Positions 48,223-56,629 of a stretch of DNA of 64,000 bases are shown piece after piece (position 1 is the first letter of the stretch; every line of letters starts with the position of its first letter). The stretch lies in contig JAISGV010000002.1 in the NCBI GenBank assembly GCA_031262885.1, forward strand, positions 1-64,000. The letters run 5' to 3'. Below the pieces are notes generated by a model. It ran no database searches. It was not told where the DNA came from and saw only the letters and a list, made by a program, of their open reading frames with translations. The stretch comes from Endomicrobium sp. (lineage in GTDB: Bacteria; Elusimicrobiota; Endomicrobiia; Endomicrobiales; Endomicrobiaceae). The position numbers and the translations under genes were made by a program.

Positions 48223-48909
48223 TTATTTTTTTATTAAAAGAATTTTTTTTGCTAATAAATCAACACTATTATTTCCTATGTTTCCTGAATGACTTTTTAT
48301 ATGTCTCCATTCAATTTTTATTTTTGTATTAATAAGAAAATTTACATATTTCTTAGATATTATGTTTCTAGCTTTCCATGTTCCTGTAGCAAAGTTTTCT
48401 ATACCTAAATAATCATAATTAATTCTGATTCTTTTAACATAATTAACTTCACACCACTTTATTACTTTTGTAACAGATTTTAATTCTCCTATAAATTGTC
48501 TGAATTTTATATACTCTTTATTTTTAATAATTCCAAACAATTTAGCTTTTATCTTATTTCCAAGATATATAATAGCTCCGTAGCTAGCCATTCCTGAAGT
48601 AAAAGAGCCATCTACAAAAGCTTCATAAATACCTGTTTTTGCTGAATAAATCTTACAATCATTCATTAAATTCCATGTAGTATCAATTATTTCTTCTATT
48701 CTTGAATTTTTAAGTTTCTTTTTTAGTAAATATGTATCTTTTGTTGGTTTGTAATAAATATAAATAACTCCATAATTTGGATCAGTTGTTAATTTTACCA
48801 TATAATTTTTAAATGAACTATTATTAAAAATAATATTTAACTTATATTTTTTAAGATAGTTTTGTAATAAAAGAGTTTTACTTAGAAGTTTATATTTACA
48901 TAATATCAA
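48223..48909 (-). CDS. RNase H-fold protein with uncharacterised N-terminal extension
   Basis: 228 residues. Residues about 94-220 form an RNase H type 1 domain with a full DEDD set: D100 (AFVDGS), E142 (GELKSV), D166 (NYDYLGI) and D217 (NSVDLLAK), plus H207 in HIKSHSG. It cuts RNA in RNA-DNA hybrids. The first 90 residues (including GVIYIYYKPTKDTYLLKK) do not look like the usual hybrid-binding domain, and I do not recognise them. It lies 28 bp upstream of dnaE in the same direction, consistent with primer or R-loop removal. Confidence 0.85.
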   Translation of the reverse strand: MILCKYKLLSKTLLLQNYLKKYKLNIIFNNSSFKNYMVKLTTDPNYGVIYIYYKPTKDTYLLKKKLKNSRIEEIIDTTWNLMNDCKIYSAKTGIYEAFVDGSFTSGMASYGAIIYLGNKIKAKLFGIIKNKEYIKFRQFIGELKSVTKVIKWCEVNYVKRIRINYDYLGIENFATGTWKARNIISKKYVNFLINTKIKIEWRHIKSHSGNIGNNSVDLLAKKILLIKK

Positions 48910-48940
48910 TTTATATTAACCTCATATATATATTATCTTA

Positions 48941-50071
48941 TTAAAATTTATTAGAAATATCTTTTTTATTTACTATCCCAAAATCTTTTAATTTCTTTAC
49001 TCTACTTATAATACTGTGTCCATATTTATCAGATAATGATAATTTTTTTAAGGCATCTTGTATTTTATTTTTAGTTTCTAATATTTTCTTGTCTACATCA
49101 ATCAAAGTATCTGCAAAGGATACAAATTTATCATATAGAATTCCACTTTGTTTTATTATTTCTGCAACATTTTTATTCTGATGTTCCTGTCTTCTTACGT
49201 ATTCTATAGTCTTCATAGTTACTAAAATAGTCGATGGTGTTACAATAAATATATTTTTAGAATATGCATAAGATATAATACTCATTTTATTTTCAATTAC
49301 AACAGAGAATGCTCCTTCTATTGGAATAAACATTAGAATATATTCAGTTTGATTAAGGTTATTGATATCAGAATAATCTTTTATATTTAATTCATCTATA
49401 TGTTTTTTTACATTAGCGATATGTTCTCTTAAGTATATTTTCTTATCAGATTCATTATTTGAATTATAGTATTTTTCGTAAGCGCCTAGAGAAGTTTTAG
49501 CATCTATTATGATATGTTTATTGTTTGGTAAATTAACAACATAATCTGGTATTTTTTTTCCAAAACCATTATTAAACTGTTTTTGAGATGAATAATCCAA
49601 GCCTTCTATCATGCCTACATGTTCAAAAATTCTTTTTATAGTTAATTCTCCCCATAATCCTTGTAATTTATGATTACCTTTTAATGCTTGGGTTAAATTG
49701 TTTGCTTCTTCAGTTAATTTATTATTTAAGTTCTTTAAATTGTCTAATTCTTTCAGTAATGAAGAATTTTTTTCAATCTCATATATTTCAAATTTTTCAA
49801 TGTTACTTTTTAGATTATCTACTTTAATACTAAACGGGTTTATTATATTTTCAATAGAATATTTACTGTATCCTACAATTCTTTCAGATTGTTTTTCGAT
49901 TGTATTAAAAATTACATTTTCTAGTTCGGTTTTTAAATTACTAGTAAAAGCATTATTTATGCTATCTAATTTTTTATTCATAGAAAATAAAAAAATCTTA
50001 TATAAAATTATAAGTGTTACACTTAAAATTAAAATCATAAATAAATAAATTAATAATAACAGTTTATTCAT
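48941..50071 (-). CDS. rmuC: DNA recombination protein RmuC homologue
   Basis: 376 residues. N-terminal membrane anchor (about 3-25), then a long coiled coil (about 35-130), then the RmuC nuclease-like domain with GLWGELTIKRIFEHVGM, PDYVVNLPNNKHIIIDAKTS and MFIPIEGAFSVVI. The fold is related to PD-(D/E)XK nucleases (IIDAKTS). RmuC limits inversions and rearrangement at repeats. It lies next to another PD-(D/E)XK gene. Confidence 0.92.
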   Translation of the reverse strand: MNKLLLLIYLFMILILSVTLIILYKIFLFSMNKKLDSINNAFTSNLKTELENVIFNTIEKQSERIVGYSKYSIENIINPFSIKVDNLKSNIEKFEIYEIEKNSSLLKELDNLKNLNNKLTEEANNLTQALKGNHKLQGLWGELTIKRIFEHVGMIEGLDYSSQKQFNNGFGKKIPDYVVNLPNNKHIIIDAKTSLGAYEKYYNSNNESDKKIYLREHIANVKKHIDELNIKDYSDINNLNQTEYILMFIPIEGAFSVVIENKMSIISYAYSKNIFIVTPSTILVTMKTIEYVRRQEHQNKNVAEIIKQSGILYDKFVSFADTLIDVDKKILETKNKIQDALKKLSLSDKYGHSIISRVKKLKDFGIVNKKDISNKF

Positions 50072-50113
50072 AATATAAGTTGTTAATAAAAATTTAAAAC
50101 AGAAAAAATATAA

Positions 50114-50983
50114 CTAACAAATTTCTTTATAATTACAATATTTACATATGTAAACATTATTCGATGTAGGAAATTCTTCTTTATTTTTTGGAATGTTTTT
50201 TTCTATATCAATTAAATATTTATACATGTCTTTAGTTTCTTTTTTTATATTCCTCTTAAATTTATTTATTAATTCAATATTTATCTTAATATTTTTTTCA
50301 AAATAGTACGGATATAAATAACTAATCAACGGTACTATACTTTCAGTATTTACATTAAAATTTTGTATGGCCCATAATGAATAGCTTATAAGCTGTTTCA
50401 AATGATCTTCTTTCTTTGGTTTTCCTGTTTTCCAATCTAAAATATATAGTTTATTTGAAAATGGTACTAAAAAATCAACTTTACAAAAAGCTTTATAATT
50501 ATCAATTCTTGTCTCTCCAAAATCTTCTGGTTCTATAATCCACTTATCTTTATATAAAATCGCTTTTTCAATTATCCATTTAAATTTTGTACTATTTAAA
50601 AAATTTTTTATAATAAATATGCTTTTTTCATAAATATCAGAAAAAATAATATTTTCCGTTTTATAATAATTTTCAAAAAAAAATTTAGAATTATAATAAT
50701 CTTTAACCAAATTAAAAATGTATCTTAAAAATTTATCTTTATTTATAGTTTTACTGCTTTTTTGATATCTTTTTAGAATATCTTTTATAATAATATGCAC
50801 AATATTACCAATTTCTAAGTTTTTAGAAGTTAAATTTTTAAGAAAAAATATTTTTTCTTTTGATATACACACATCGTATTTAGCATAATAATCATAAAAA
50901 TAACGTCGTTTACAAGATATAAAGCGATTATATCTTGACAACGACCAACCTAAAATATTTGTATATTTGTATTTTTTAATCAT
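50114..50983 (-). CDS. PD-(D/E)XK nuclease with Fe-S cysteine cluster (RecB/Cas4-like)
   Basis: 289 residues. Nuclease core: H63, D170 (KVDFLV), D183-W-K185 (ILDWKTGK) and Q197 with a downstream Tyr (QLISYSLW). Four cysteines frame the core as in AddB and Cas4: C24 (SCKRRY) near the N-terminus and C280, C283, C289 at the C-terminus, a C-x2-C-x5-C arrangement. This is a 4Fe-4S clamp pattern. No Cas genes are near, so it is not a CRISPR Cas4; an exonuclease in recombination or repair is likely. It lies 42 bp upstream of rmuC. Confidence 0.85.
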   Translation of the reverse strand: MIKKYKYTNILGWSLSRYNRFISCKRRYFYDYYAKYDVCISKEKIFFLKNLTSKNLEIGNIVHIIIKDILKRYQKSSKTINKDKFLRYIFNLVKDYYNSKFFFENYYKTENIIFSDIYEKSIFIIKNFLNSTKFKWIIEKAILYKDKWIIEPEDFGETRIDNYKAFCKVDFLVPFSNKLYILDWKTGKPKKEDHLKQLISYSLWAIQNFNVNTESIVPLISYLYPYYFEKNIKINIELINKFKRNIKKETKDMYKYLIDIEKNIPKNKEEFPTSNNVYICKYCNYKEIC

Positions 50984-51009
50984 TTCGATTTCTATTTATA
51001 TTATATTTA

Positions 51010-52440
51010 TTAGCCATATGGTGTCAAAAGATGATATGCATTATTTCTAATACGTTTCATAAAAGTTAACTCTCTACATTCTTTTATAGTAATTATTTTT
51101 GATTTTTTTTTCTTTATCATTATAATATTCGTTAGTTTTTTAGCTAAATCTTTACTAAACATTTCCATATTCGCTTCAAAATGAAATTTAAAACTTCTAA
51201 CATCCCAATTAGCAGAACCTACAAAAATCCATTCTTCATCCACTATAAAAATTTTACTATGATCAAATGGTCTAGGAACCTTATATATTTTTACTCCACT
51301 TTCTAATAAAGCTAAAAAATTTGGTTCTGAAGCCCAATCTATGAAAACACAATCACTCTTAAAAGGAATTAATATTTCTACATTTACTCCTCTCATAGCA
51401 GCCATTTTAATAGCGGTTAAAATATTTTCTTCTGGTAAAAAATAAGGAGTTGTAATAATAATTGTTTTTATAGCCATATTAATTGCTCCATGAACAATTA
51501 ATTCTATTATTCTATTTTCATTATCTGGACCACCAGCTACTATCCTTGCAGGAATGTCTCCAAAGAAATTTTTATTTTTTTTTATATTGTAAGTTAAACA
51601 CCGAAATATTTTACCTGTTGCAAATTCCCAATCATTTTTAAATACTTCTATTATTTGTTCTATAATAGGCCCTGTTATTTTAAATGTAATATCCAAAACA
51701 CCTTCGTTAACATTATCAATCATAGTATTTCGTTTGGAAAGATTCATGCCTCCTAAAAATGCTATTTCTTCATCAATAACTATCATTTTTCTATGATTTC
51801 TTAAATTTAATGAAAGCATTTTTATTGGGATATATGGAGATAAAAAAACGCCATATTCTAAACCTTTTATTTCAGCAAGTTTATTTTCTACAGATCGTTT
51901 TAAAAATTTAAAAGTGCCTATACCGTCTATTAAAATTTTTACTTTTACACCTTTTTTGATTATCTCTTTAAAAACATTTAAAAATTTACTTGTTTCACTA
52001 TCATAATCAAAAATATAACTAGTTATTAATACTTCTTTCTTAGCTTCTCGTATAGCTTTTAACATCTCTGGATAAGCTTCTATACCATTTTGTAATGGTA
52101 ATATTACATTGTTAAAAAGGAATGGCTTATGATAAACATTAAATTCAAAAGTTATAAATTTTTTATAATATTCTTTGAAACTAGTAAACATTTTTTTTTG
52201 TTTAACAAGCATGTTATGTACTACATTTTTTTTAAATTTAACTTTATCGTACATTTGTATATCTTTTTTTCTTATTTTATTAATGCCCAAAAAAGCATAT
52301 AAAAATGTACCCATAAAAGGTGATAAAAACACTAAAGTTATCCAATTAATTGCACTTTTTGCATCCTTCTTATTTAATAATATATGAATCACAGTTATAA
52401 TAAATACTGTAATTTTAATCATACTAAAAAATGCTATCAT
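51010..52440 (-). CDS. cls: Cardiolipin synthase
   Basis: 476 residues. Two N-terminal membrane helices (about 3-20 and 33-52), then two phospholipase D HKD motifs, NHRKMIVIDEE followed by GGMN, and DHSKIFIVDEE followed by GSANWD. It joins two phosphatidylglycerols or PG with another lipid to give cardiolipin. It starts the minus-strand run toward serS and is divergent from cysS. Confidence 0.94.
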   Translation of the reverse strand: MIAFFSMIKITVFIITVIHILLNKKDAKSAINWITLVFLSPFMGTFLYAFLGINKIRKKDIQMYDKVKFKKNVVHNMLVKQKKMFTSFKEYYKKFITFEFNVYHKPFLFNNVILPLQNGIEAYPEMLKAIREAKKEVLITSYIFDYDSETSKFLNVFKEIIKKGVKVKILIDGIGTFKFLKRSVENKLAEIKGLEYGVFLSPYIPIKMLSLNLRNHRKMIVIDEEIAFLGGMNLSKRNTMIDNVNEGVLDITFKITGPIIEQIIEVFKNDWEFATGKIFRCLTYNIKKNKNFFGDIPARIVAGGPDNENRIIELIVHGAINMAIKTIIITTPYFLPEENILTAIKMAAMRGVNVEILIPFKSDCVFIDWASEPNFLALLESGVKIYKVPRPFDHSKIFIVDEEWIFVGSANWDVRSFKFHFEANMEMFSKDLAKKLTNIIMIKKKKSKIITIKECRELTFMKRIRNNAYHLLTPYG

Positions 52441-52456
52441 AATTACATATGGTATT

Positions 52457-52485
52457 TTGCAATATTTTTTTAAAGATAATAATAT
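52457..52485 (+). promoter_or_regulatory. Putative cysS promoter
   Basis: TTGCAA (52457-52462), 17-bp spacer and TAATAT (52480-52485), in the 169-bp spacer between divergent cls and cysS. It gives a leader of about 120 nt that holds two hairpins. Confidence 0.45.
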
Positions 52486-52538
52486 ATAACAATACGAAAA
52501 CTAGTTATATATTATACAATTAATAAATGTATATATAA

Positions 52539-52561
52539 AAATGTAGTATGTTACTACATTT
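52539..52561 (+). promoter_or_regulatory. Leader hairpin upstream of cysS
   Basis: Perfect 10-bp inverted repeat AAATGTAGTA / TACTACATTT with loop TGT. The surrounding DNA has no strong T-run and the flanking genes diverge, so an operator or leader RNA hairpin is more likely than a terminator. Confidence 0.4.
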
Positions 52562-52592
52562 CAAATTATAATAATATCTTATAAAAATAAAC

Positions 52593-52605
52593 ACAACGGA
52601 GTTGT
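52593..52605 (+). promoter_or_regulatory. Small hairpin enclosing the cysS Shine-Dalgarno
   Basis: ACAAC-GGA-GTTGT places the GGAG ribosome-binding site in the loop and first stem base, five bases before the ATG at 52610. It could tune initiation. The stem is only 5 bp. Confidence 0.35.
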
Positions 52606-52609
52606 AAAT

Positions 52610-54010
52610 ATGATTAACATATACAATACTTTAACTGGTAAAAAAGAAATTTTTATACCAATTAAAAAAAAATATATGTCAATGTATGTTTGTGGTATTA
52701 CTCCTTACAATGAAGTTCATTTAGGCCATGCAAGAACTTATACCATTTTTGATATTATAAAAAGAAATTTTATTAGGAACGGTTATACTGTAAATCACGT
52801 TCAAAATTTTACTGATATTGACGATAAAATTATAAAAATATCAAAAAACAAAAATATAACTACATATGAACTGACTAAAAATTATATTGAAAAATACTTT
52901 ATACAACTAGATAAACTTAACGTACTAAAAGCAAATAAATATATTTATGTAACTCAAGTAATTTCAGAAATTATTGATTTTATTAAATCTCTTATTAATA
53001 AAAAATTCGCTTATGAGACTAGTGATGCTGTTTATTTTGCTGTTAAAAAATTTAATAAATATGGAGAATTATCAAAAAGGAACAAAAATTTAAATAATTT
53101 ATGTTCAATAATAAATTCTAAAAAATACAATAAAAGAGAAGAATTAGATTTTGCATTGTGGAAAAAAACTGAATCAAATGAAATAAAAACAAATGTATGG
53201 GATAGTCCATGGGGGAAAGGCCGTCCAGGATGGCATATAGAATGTTCTGTTATGGTATATTTAGCTTTTGGTAAAACAATTGATATTCATGGAGGAGGAA
53301 AAGATCTTATATTTCCTCATCATGAAAATGAAATTGCTCAAAGTGAAACTAATAATGAAGCACAATTAGCTAAATATTGGGTACATAGTGGACTTGTTAC
53401 TATGAGTAATGAAAAAATGTCCAAATCTACTGAACGATTCATTTCTTTACAATCAATTCTGGATAAATACGATCCCCAAATAATACGCTATTATTTTTTA
53501 ACACAGCAATATTCAAAACTTTTAAATTTTACAGAAAAATCTTTATCATCTGCAAAAAATGGATTAAAAAGCATTGAATATGCATATAAAAAAATTACTT
53601 CATTTACAAAATTCTCTGCAAATGAAGTAATTGATAAAGATTTAATAAAATTACAAAATAATTTTTTTCATGCTATTGATGATAATTTTAATGTTGTAAA
53701 AGCCTTATCATATCTTCATGTTCTAAAAAATAAATCTTTAAAAGAGATTTTTAGCAATATAAAAAGTAGAGAAAGATTTTCACAATTAAAAAAACTTTTT
53801 GAAGATTTCAGTGATTTAGCTTTAGGTTTGAATTTACCTAATAATGGATTAAAAATAGATTTCGATTTAAAATTGTTATTCTATAAAAGAAATCAGGCTA
53901 GAAAAAATAAAAACTGGAATGAAGCAGATAGATTAAGAAGACTTATAAATGATAAGGGTTACGCAATATCAGACAATAAAAACAATAATTCCATATTATA
54001 CAAAATATAG
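52610..54010 (+). CDS. cysS: Cysteinyl-tRNA synthetase
   Basis: 466 residues. Zinc and ATP sites: MYVCGITPYNEVHLGHARTY (HIGH form), GRPGWHIECSVM with the second zinc Cys, HGGGKDLIFPHHENE, and the KMSKS loop NEKMSKSTERF. Length is standard. It starts a nine-gene plus-strand run that includes rlmB and the glycine cleavage genes. Confidence 0.97.
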   Translation: MINIYNTLTGKKEIFIPIKKKYMSMYVCGITPYNEVHLGHARTYTIFDIIKRNFIRNGYTVNHVQNFTDIDDKIIKISKNKNITTYELTKNYIEKYFIQLDKLNVLKANKYIYVTQVISEIIDFIKSLINKKFAYETSDAVYFAVKKFNKYGELSKRNKNLNNLCSIINSKKYNKREELDFALWKKTESNEIKTNVWDSPWGKGRPGWHIECSVMVYLAFGKTIDIHGGGKDLIFPHHENEIAQSETNNEAQLAKYWVHSGLVTMSNEKMSKSTERFISLQSILDKYDPQIIRYYFLTQQYSKLLNFTEKSLSSAKNGLKSIEYAYKKITSFTKFSANEVIDKDLIKLQNNFFHAIDDNFNVVKALSYLHVLKNKSLKEIFSNIKSRERFSQLKKLFEDFSDLALGLNLPNNGLKIDFDLKLLFYKRNQARKNKNWNEADRLRRLINDKGYAISDNKNNNSILYKI

Positions 54011-54046
54011 AACTTTTTCATGGATATATATTTATGAGAAATAATT

Positions 54047-54778
54047 ATGAATAAAAAGACTGAAATTATTTATGGAAGACATTCTGTCTTAGAACTTTTA
54101 AAAGTAGGTAAAAGACAAATAAATAAATTATTAATTTCTAATACAGTTGAAAAATCTTTTTTTAAAAAAATTCTTTTTTTTGCTAAACAAAAAGGAATAA
54201 CTATAAATAAAGTTCCAATGAATAAATTGAGAAAAATTAGTAAAAATTCACAAGGAATAATTGCAGAAGTTTCTCCAATAAAATTCATACCTATAAAAGA
54301 TTTAATTAATAAACATAGTATTCAAAGATTAGTATTATTAGATAACATAAACGATCCTAATAATTTAGGAGCTATAATAAGAAATTGTGTAGTTTTTGGA
54401 ATCGATGGTGTTATCTTACCTAAAAAACATACAGTTGGAATAAATCAAACCGTAGCTAAAACTTCAGTAGGAGCTATAGAATATATCGCTATTTCTAAAG
54501 TACCTAATATTAATCAAATAATATATTTATTAAAAAAAAAGGGATTTTTAATAGTTGGTATAGAAAATGGATATAATGAACTACCAATTAATAATAATAA
54601 CCTTTCATTACCTATAGCTATAATTTTCGGAAGTGAAAGTAAAGGAATTCATTTTTTAACTAAAAAAAGATGTGATTTAATTATATCTATCCAACAAAAA
54701 AATGATATATCTTCATTAAATGTGTCATGTGCCTCTGCTATTATTTTACATGAATTATTTAAAATATTTCCAACATAA
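54047..54778 (+). CDS. rlmB: 23S rRNA 2'-O-ribose methyltransferase RlmB/TrmH family
   Basis: 243 residues. N-terminal substrate-binding domain (IIYGRHSVLELLKVGKRQIN), then the SPOUT knot with LDNINDPNNLGAIIRNC, IFGSESKGI and SSLNVSCASAIILHE. RlmB methylates G2251 in the 23S peptidyl-transferase region; other TrmH relatives are possible. It is a standard partner of cysS in many bacteria. Confidence 0.9.
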   Translation: MNKKTEIIYGRHSVLELLKVGKRQINKLLISNTVEKSFFKKILFFAKQKGITINKVPMNKLRKISKNSQGIIAEVSPIKFIPIKDLINKHSIQRLVLLDNINDPNNLGAIIRNCVVFGIDGVILPKKHTVGINQTVAKTSVGAIEYIAISKVPNINQIIYLLKKKGFLIVGIENGYNELPINNNNLSLPIAIIFGSESKGIHFLTKKRCDLIISIQQKNDISSLNVSCASAIILHELFKIFPT

Positions 54779-54851
54779 ATATTTATAATTAACATTTATA
54801 TAAAAAAAATATATAATGAGGTAGAAGAGAGAATAATGAGTGGAGGAGTTA

Positions 54852-55229
54852 ATGAATATTCCTGAAAATTTGAAATATACAAAAAGTCATGAATGGTTAG
54901 CGGTCATTAATAAAAATGAAGCAAAAATAGGAATTACAGATTTTGCTCAAAAAGAAATTACAGATATTGTACATGTAGAATTACCTGAAATAAATAAGGT
55001 CGTAAACAAAGGAGATTCAATTGCAATATTAGAATCTGTAAAGTCAGCATTTGATATATATTCTCCTGTCAGTGGAATAATCGTTTCTATAAATGAGAGA
55101 ATTATAAATTTCCCAGAAATTATAAATAAATCACCATATAATGATGGATATTTATTTGTAATTAAATTTATAAAAAACAATGAATTTAATGAGTTGCTTA
55201 CTGCAAAAGACTATAAAGAACTAATATAA
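54852..55229 (+). CDS. gcvH: Glycine cleavage system H protein
   Basis: 125 residues from the ATG at 54852, with GGAGG five bases upstream; a GTG at 54840 overlaps that site. The lipoyl site is ILESVKSAFDIYSP with K64. H shuttles the aminomethyl group between P, T and L proteins. It is followed at 18 bp by gcvPA and then gcvPB. No gcvT is in this operon. Confidence 0.96.
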   Translation: MNIPENLKYTKSHEWLAVINKNEAKIGITDFAQKEITDIVHVELPEINKVVNKGDSIAILESVKSAFDIYSPVSGIIVSINERIINFPEIINKSPYNDGYLFVIKFIKNNEFNELLTAKDYKELI

Positions 55230-55247
55230 AAAACATATAAATAATTT

Positions 55248-56600
55248 ATGGATTATACACAACGTAATAAAAAAAATATTCAAGAAATGCTCAAGACAAT
55301 AAAAGTTAATAAAATTAACGAATTGTTTGATATGATTCCAGAGAAATTAATTTCGAATGTTAGTATTGAAGAAGGTAAAACTGAACAAGAAATTTGTCTA
55401 GAGTTTAAAGACACAGCAAGAAAGAATAAGTTATTAACATGTTTTAGAGGTGCTGGAATATATGATCATTTTATACCTTCATTAGTTAACGAAATAATTG
55501 GTAGATCTGAGTTCTGGACATCATATACTCCTTATCAAGCAGAAGCTAGTCAAGGTACTTTGCAAGCTATTTTTGAATATCAGAGTTTAATTTGTGCTTT
55601 AACCGGTTTAGATGTGTCCAATGCTTCTCTTTATGATGGAGCAACAGCTGTAGTAGAGGCAATATTGCTTGCATTAAAAATTAAAAATATACCTAAAGGT
55701 AAAATTTTAATATCATCAGCATTAAACCCTGAATATATAAGAACAATACTAACTTATCTAGAAAATTTTGATGTAGATATTGTATTTTTAAAAACTCATG
55801 ATGGTAGTATAGATATAAAAGAATTGAACGAATTTTTACTTAATGATATTCAAACAATAATTACAATAGTAATACAATCTCCTAATTTTTTTGGTATTGT
55901 TGAGGATATGAAAACTATATCTTCTATTGTTAAAAAAAGTGATATATTGTTTATTTCTGTAGTAAATCCTTTGTCATTAGGAGTTTTTTGTAGTCCGGGA
56001 GAATATGGTGCTGATATTGCTGTTGGAGAAGGACAAGCTTTAGGATTACCAATGAATTTTGGCGGTAGTACTCTTGGATTTATGGCAATAAAAAAATATT
56101 TAACTTGGAAAATACCAGGAAGACTTGTAGGAAAAACAATTGATAAAAATGGAAATCCAGGGTTTATTTTAACTTTACAATCTAGGGAACAACATATTAG
56201 AAGGGAAAGAGCTACCTCTAATATATGTTCTAATTCTTCTCTTAATGCTATAGCTGCATGTGTTTTTTTATCTGGATGGGGAAAAAACGAATTTGTAAAA
56301 CTTGCAAAAATTAATATTGCTAAAGCTAAATATGCTTTTAATAAAATTAGAGCTATAAAAGGTTTCAGAGCAAAATTTTCAGAGAACAAATTTTTTTTTA
56401 ATGAGTTTGTAATAGAAACTGAAAAAAATATAAATAAAATAAATACTGTTTTACTAAATAATAGAATACTTGGACCTTTAAATTTATCTAATACTTTTTT
56501 AAATAAAAAAGACTTTAGGCAATGTATGTTATTTTGTGTTACAGAACAAAGAACTAAAAAAGAAATTGATACTCTTATAAAAATACTTTCAAGTATATAA
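55248..56600 (+). CDS. gcvPA: Glycine dehydrogenase (decarboxylating) subunit 1
   Basis: 450 residues. Family marks: FRGAGIYDHFIPSLV, FWTSYTPYQAEASQGTLQA, FEYQSLICALTGLDVSNASL and FGGSTLGFMA. In P proteins split into two chains, PA pairs with PB (next gene), which holds the PLP lysine. Together they decarboxylate glycine and load the H-protein lipoyl arm. Confidence 0.95.
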   Translation: MDYTQRNKKNIQEMLKTIKVNKINELFDMIPEKLISNVSIEEGKTEQEICLEFKDTARKNKLLTCFRGAGIYDHFIPSLVNEIIGRSEFWTSYTPYQAEASQGTLQAIFEYQSLICALTGLDVSNASLYDGATAVVEAILLALKIKNIPKGKILISSALNPEYIRTILTYLENFDVDIVFLKTHDGSIDIKELNEFLLNDIQTIITIVIQSPNFFGIVEDMKTISSIVKKSDILFISVVNPLSLGVFCSPGEYGADIAVGEGQALGLPMNFGGSTLGFMAIKKYLTWKIPGRLVGKTIDKNGNPGFILTLQSREQHIRRERATSNICSNSSLNAIAACVFLSGWGKNEFVKLAKINIAKAKYAFNKIRAIKGFRAKFSENKFFFNEFVIETEKNINKINTVLLNNRILGPLNLSNTFLNKKDFRQCMLFCVTEQRTKKEIDTLIKILSSI

Positions 56601-56629
56601 TTAAAAAATTAAGGATAAAATAAGTAAAA

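Noticed and set aside
50114-50983. CRISPR Cas4
   Set aside because: Cysteine and nuclease motifs are Cas4-like, but there is no repeat array or other cas gene in the window, and the length and context fit a repair exonuclease better.
54779-54851. Glycine riboswitch before gcvH
   Set aside because: Only about 70 bp separate rlmB and gcvH and no tandem aptamer pattern can be placed there.
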